Positions 61,561 through 64,000 of a stretch of 64,000 nt of DNA are shown piece by piece; the first letter of the stretch is position 1; each line of letters opens with the position of its first letter. A program made the position numbers and the translations under genes. A model generated the notes under the pieces. It ran no database searches. It saw only the letters and a program-made list of their open reading frames with translations, and was not told where the DNA came from. The stretch comes from CAYMEK01 sp964389305 (GTDB lineage: Bacteria > Spirochaetota > Spirochaetia > SZUA-6 > DRHE01), in NCBI GenBank assembly GCA_964389305.1, contig CAYMEK010000006.1, positions 25,991-89,990 of the forward strand. The letters run 5' to 3'.

Positions 61561-62250
61561 ATGTACGATAACGCCAAGATAATGACATTGAGCGAGATGG
61601 CCGAGTATCTGAAAATCGCCAAACGGTCTCTGCTGCGCATGGCTCAGCGAGGTGACATCCCGGCCACCAAGGTGGCCAGCCAATGGCGGTTCATGCGCTC
61701 GGTGGTCGACGACTGGTTGATCTCACGCATGAAAGCCATGCCGGATCATGAGCTGGAAGAGCTGGTCGAATCGGAAGGGTTTCCTCTTCCCCTGGCCGCT
61801 CTTTTTCGCCCCGAATTGGTGCGCTTGGATATACGGGACGGGACCAAAGAGCGGGTACTCGCCCAGCTTGTCGAACCGCTGGAGCAAGCCCGGCTGGTTG
61901 CCGACTCTCGCTACCTGCTGGAAAAGCTGATCGAAAGAGAGGAGATGGTCTCTACGGCGATCTTTCCCGGTATCGCCATCCCTCACGTCCGCAAACCGGA
62001 AGAATGCCCGGTAGCGGAAACCCGGGTGGTTGTGGGTGTCTCCAGGCAGGGTGTCGATTTCGATTCCCTCGACGGTCGGCCAACCCGTGCTCTGTTTCTG
62101 ATCTGCGCCGATCAGGTAATTGTGCATCTCAAGATCATCGCCGAACTGGCTCTCCTTTTTCGAAGGCCCCGCCTGCTCCAGGAACTGGTGGCGGCCCAAA
62201 ACCCCCGTGAAGCCCTGAAGGTCCTTTTCGCGGGGGGCGGCTCAGATTGA
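61561..62250 (+). CDS. Fused helix-turn-helix / PTS EIIA (Ntr-type) regulator
   Basis: The 229-residue protein has an N-terminal excisionase-type HTH (TLSEMAEYLKIAKRSLLRMA, then a wing with SQWRF; residues 8-55) and a C-terminal EIIA domain with His142 in GIAIPH as the expected phosphorylation site. Its start is the ATG at 61561. The fusion implies that phosphorylation state governs DNA binding. The phased repeats upstream suggest it controls its own promoter. No HPr or EI gene is in the window. Confidence 0.87.
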   Translation: MYDNAKIMTLSEMAEYLKIAKRSLLRMAQRGDIPATKVASQWRFMRSVVDDWLISRMKAMPDHELEELVESEGFPLPLAALFRPELVRLDIRDGTKERVLAQLVEPLEQARLVADSRYLLEKLIEREEMVSTAIFPGIAIPHVRKPEECPVAETRVVVGVSRQGVDFDSLDGRPTRALFLICADQVIVHLKIIAELALLFRRPRLLQELVAAQNPREALKVLFAGGGSD

Positions 62251-62304
62251 CATCCCCCGGCCGTCGCACTACACTCCTCGAAGGGATTCGGATAGGTCAC
62301 GGCT

Positions 62305-63195
62305 ATGTCGCTGGTCAGGGACATCTACTATCATCTGGTCTATGCGTTTCGTGGCGTACGCGTATTTGCCCTGGTGGGCGGCAGCGGAACCGGAAAGAGC
62401 TTTCGCGCCAAGCTGGTAGCCGACAAATACGGCATCGAACTCATTGTGGATGACGGCCTGCTGATACGGGACCAGAAAATCCTGGCCGGCCGTTCGGCCA
62501 AAAAGGAAAAGGGAATTCTGGCGGCCATCGGCACCGCCCTGTTCGCCGATGAAAAACATGCGGAAAGCATCAGGCAGGTGCTGAGCAGGCAGCAATTCAA
62601 ACGCATACTCATTATCGGAACCTCCGAGAAGATGGTACGCAAGATCGCCAGGCGACTCCATCTTCCCCACCCTACCAAGATACTGCAAATAGAGGACGTC
62701 GCTTCGCGGGAGGAAATCGCCAGAGCGGTCCACTCCCGTAATTCCGAGGGCAAGCACATCATTCCCGTACCGGCCTTGGAGGTTAAGCGAAGCTATCCGC
62801 ACATCTTCCTCAATTCGATGAAGATCTTTTTCAAGCGGCGATTTCAACCGCTTAAATCCGGGAACATAATAGAAAAGACCGTTGTGCGTCCGGAATACAC
62901 CAGCCGGGGCAGCGTCAGCATCTCCGAGGCGGCTCTTACCCAGATGGTAATTCACTGTGTTCAGGAGTTCGATAGCTCTATGTCCGTCGAGAAGGTAATA
63001 GTGGATCGCGAGCTTCACGACTACAGCCTGGAGGTAATTCTGAACCTGCCTTTTAGGGCTCAGGCGGCCGCCCCCCTGTACGAGCTGCAGGAATACATCG
63101 CTAAAAACATAGAGAGCTTTACCGGCATGATCCTGAAAGAGGTGAATGTAACGATTGGCAGAGTATCAAAAAGGTCCAGATCGACGCGTAACTAG
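62305..63195 (+). CDS. P-loop NTPase with Asp23-like C-terminal domain
   Basis: The 296-residue protein has Walker A GGSGTGKS at 25-32 and a Rossmann-like NTPase region to about residue 150 (VLSRQQFKRILIIGTSE). Residues about 205-290 resemble the Asp23/Gls24 fold (SISEAALTQMVI, then ELQEYIAKNIESFTGM and VNVTIGRV). I infer a fused NTPase/Asp23-like protein; such a fusion is unusual. It lies 54 bases after the HTH-EIIA gene and overlaps the next gene by 41 bases, so the three are probably co-transcribed. Confidence 0.65.
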   Translation: MSLVRDIYYHLVYAFRGVRVFALVGGSGTGKSFRAKLVADKYGIELIVDDGLLIRDQKILAGRSAKKEKGILAAIGTALFADEKHAESIRQVLSRQQFKRILIIGTSEKMVRKIARRLHLPHPTKILQIEDVASREEIARAVHSRNSEGKHIIPVPALEVKRSYPHIFLNSMKIFFKRRFQPLKSGNIIEKTVVRPEYTSRGSVSISEAALTQMVIHCVQEFDSSMSVEKVIVDRELHDYSLEVILNLPFRAQAAAPLYELQEYIAKNIESFTGMILKEVNVTIGRVSKRSRSTRN

Positions 63196-64000
63196 TAATA
63201 TCCTTCTCACCATTATAACGATCTTCATCGCAGGGGTGATTCTCCGCCTCGCCAGCTCGGTATTCATTCCCATCCTGATCGCCGTGTTCCTCGCCTATCT
63301 GATGGACCCCATGGTTACCGTTATGCGAAAGATACACGTACCGGTGGTTGTGGCCGTAGTGATCGCCGGAGTGGTTTTTATGGGCGCTTTTACCGTGTTC
63401 AGCTATATTCTCTACGACAACTCCCTCGCGTTCGCCAGGAAGATCCCGACCTATCAGAATGCTTTCATCAGAATGCTGCGCGATCTGGCGGACCGTATTC
63501 AGATCGCCACCCATAATCTTTTAGATCTAAGCATCCTCGACGAGCTTAGGAGAATCCCGATCGGGTCGATCGTGCTGTCCACTTTGGGCTCGGTGGCCAA
63601 CGTGGTGGCCGACTTTTTGCTCATCTTCTTCTTCAGCCTGCTCATCCTGGCCGGAAAATACGGGGCTACTCGCAAGCTCCTGCGCAGCTTTCCCCGCAAG
63701 GAAGCCAAGAAGATTACCCTGATTCTGGTGCATATCGACCGGGACCTGCGCAAGTACATAGGCATCAAAAGCTTCGTGAGCATCGTGGTCGGCGTCACCA
63801 GCGGCCTGGCCCTGGGTCTGTTCCGGGTGGAGTTCGCAGTTGTGCTCGGATTCCTCACGTTTGTGCTCAATTTCATTCCCTACCTCGGCTCGATTATTGC
63901 GGTCTTTCTTCCTGTGCTGATCGCCCTGATCCAATTCGCTTCACTGGCTAAAGCTCTTTGGATCCTGCTTGTCCTGGTGATCCTGCAGAACCTGGTGGCC
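63155..64000 (+). CDS. AI-2E / PerM-family permease, 3' end cut by window edge
   Basis: The frame opens after a TAA at 63149-63151, and its first plausible start is TTG at 63155, ten bases after GAGGTG; it runs 282 codons to the window edge without a stop. The sequence shows paired hydrophobic helices near the N-terminus (IFIAGVILRL, VFLAYLMDPM), the long loop of this family, and the signature FLTFVLNFIPYLGSIIA. Members are membrane exporters or Na+/H+ antiporters; the substrate is unknown. It overlaps the upstream gene by 41 bases. Confidence 0.85.
   Translation, partial: MAEYQKGPDRRVTSNILLTIITIFIAGVILRLASSVFIPILIAVFLAYLMDPMVTVMRKIHVPVVVAVVIAGVVFMGAFTVFSYILYDNSLAFARKIPTYQNAFIRMLRDLADRIQIATHNLLDLSILDELRRIPIGSIVLSTLGSVANVVADFLLIFFFSLLILAGKYGATRKLLRSFPRKEAKKITLILVHIDRDLRKYIGIKSFVSIVVGVTSGLALGLFRVEFAVVLGFLTFVLNFIPYLGSIIAVFLPVLIALIQFASLAKALWILLVLVILQNLVA

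Overview
This 64 kb window reads as one contiguous piece of a GC-rich spirochaete chromosome, most likely a free-living anaerobic, sugar-using member of the Spirochaetales. That assignment is an inference from gene content: two adjacent DUF115 (Maf-type) proteins, an M23 peptidase and S21 beside recJ, an McsA-McsB-ClpC module, many exported PEGA, TPR and fibronectin-like proteins, a complete Rnf complex, LolCDE, and GH1 and GH57 sugar enzymes. No tRNA, rRNA, insertion sequence, prophage or CRISPR array was seen. Coding density is very high and no stretch over 300 bases lacks a gene. The longest gaps (about 110-190 bases) lie near 851-963, 1990-2149, 9641-9825, 13215-13373 and 30042-30186; several hold promoters or terminators.

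Layout. 1-3.5 kb (+): the end of an EamA permease, an unknown membrane protein and a GH1 beta-glucosidase. 9.6-3.6 kb (-): recO, thpR, deoA, recJ, an M23 peptidase and rpsU, tightly coupled and closed by a good terminator. 9.8-12.2 kb (+): lon. 13.2-12.2 kb (-): a FtsB-like protein and a TsaC-type protein. 13.4-19.5 kb (+): an unusual operon of a very acidic repeat protein, a GAF-like protein and two Maf proteins. 20.3-19.5 kb (-): a lone MEMO1 protein. 20.4-21.6 kb (+): a membrane protein with a dead GGDEF-like domain. 25.9-21.6 kb (-): a gliding-type ABC transporter with GldG-like and DUF4340 partners. 30.0-26.0 kb (-): an M16C peptidase and ribonuclease Z. 30.2-33.9 kb (+): epmA, an exported S15 hydrolase and efp.

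51.2-33.9 kb (-) is a colinear run of 14 genes, many joined by ATGA overlaps: a Cas2-like protein, prfB with a programmed +1 frameshift, a CheY-like receiver, a PEGA protein, ftsY, a YwqK-like repeat protein, two Lol permeases around lolD, mcsA, mcsB, clpC, a large TPR protein and a divergent LeuA-like enzyme. It joins translation termination, membrane targeting, lipoprotein export and proteolysis. 51.3-52.6 kb (+) is an exported fibronectin-like protein. 61.4-52.6 kb (-) is rnfCDGEAB preceded by a 544-residue membrane protein and followed by a GH57 enzyme. 61.5-64 kb (+): an HTH-EIIA regulator under a promoter overlaid by four 10-bp repeats, a P-loop protein with an Asp23-like tail, and a truncated AI-2E family permease.

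The points most worth a second look are the acidic/GAF/Maf operon, the Cas2-like gene whose promoter abuts its start codon, the LeuA homologue lacking key catalytic motifs, the terminator hairpin inside the signal-peptide codons of the TPR gene, and the phased repeats before the HTH-EIIA gene. All calls come from reading the sequence; no database search was run.
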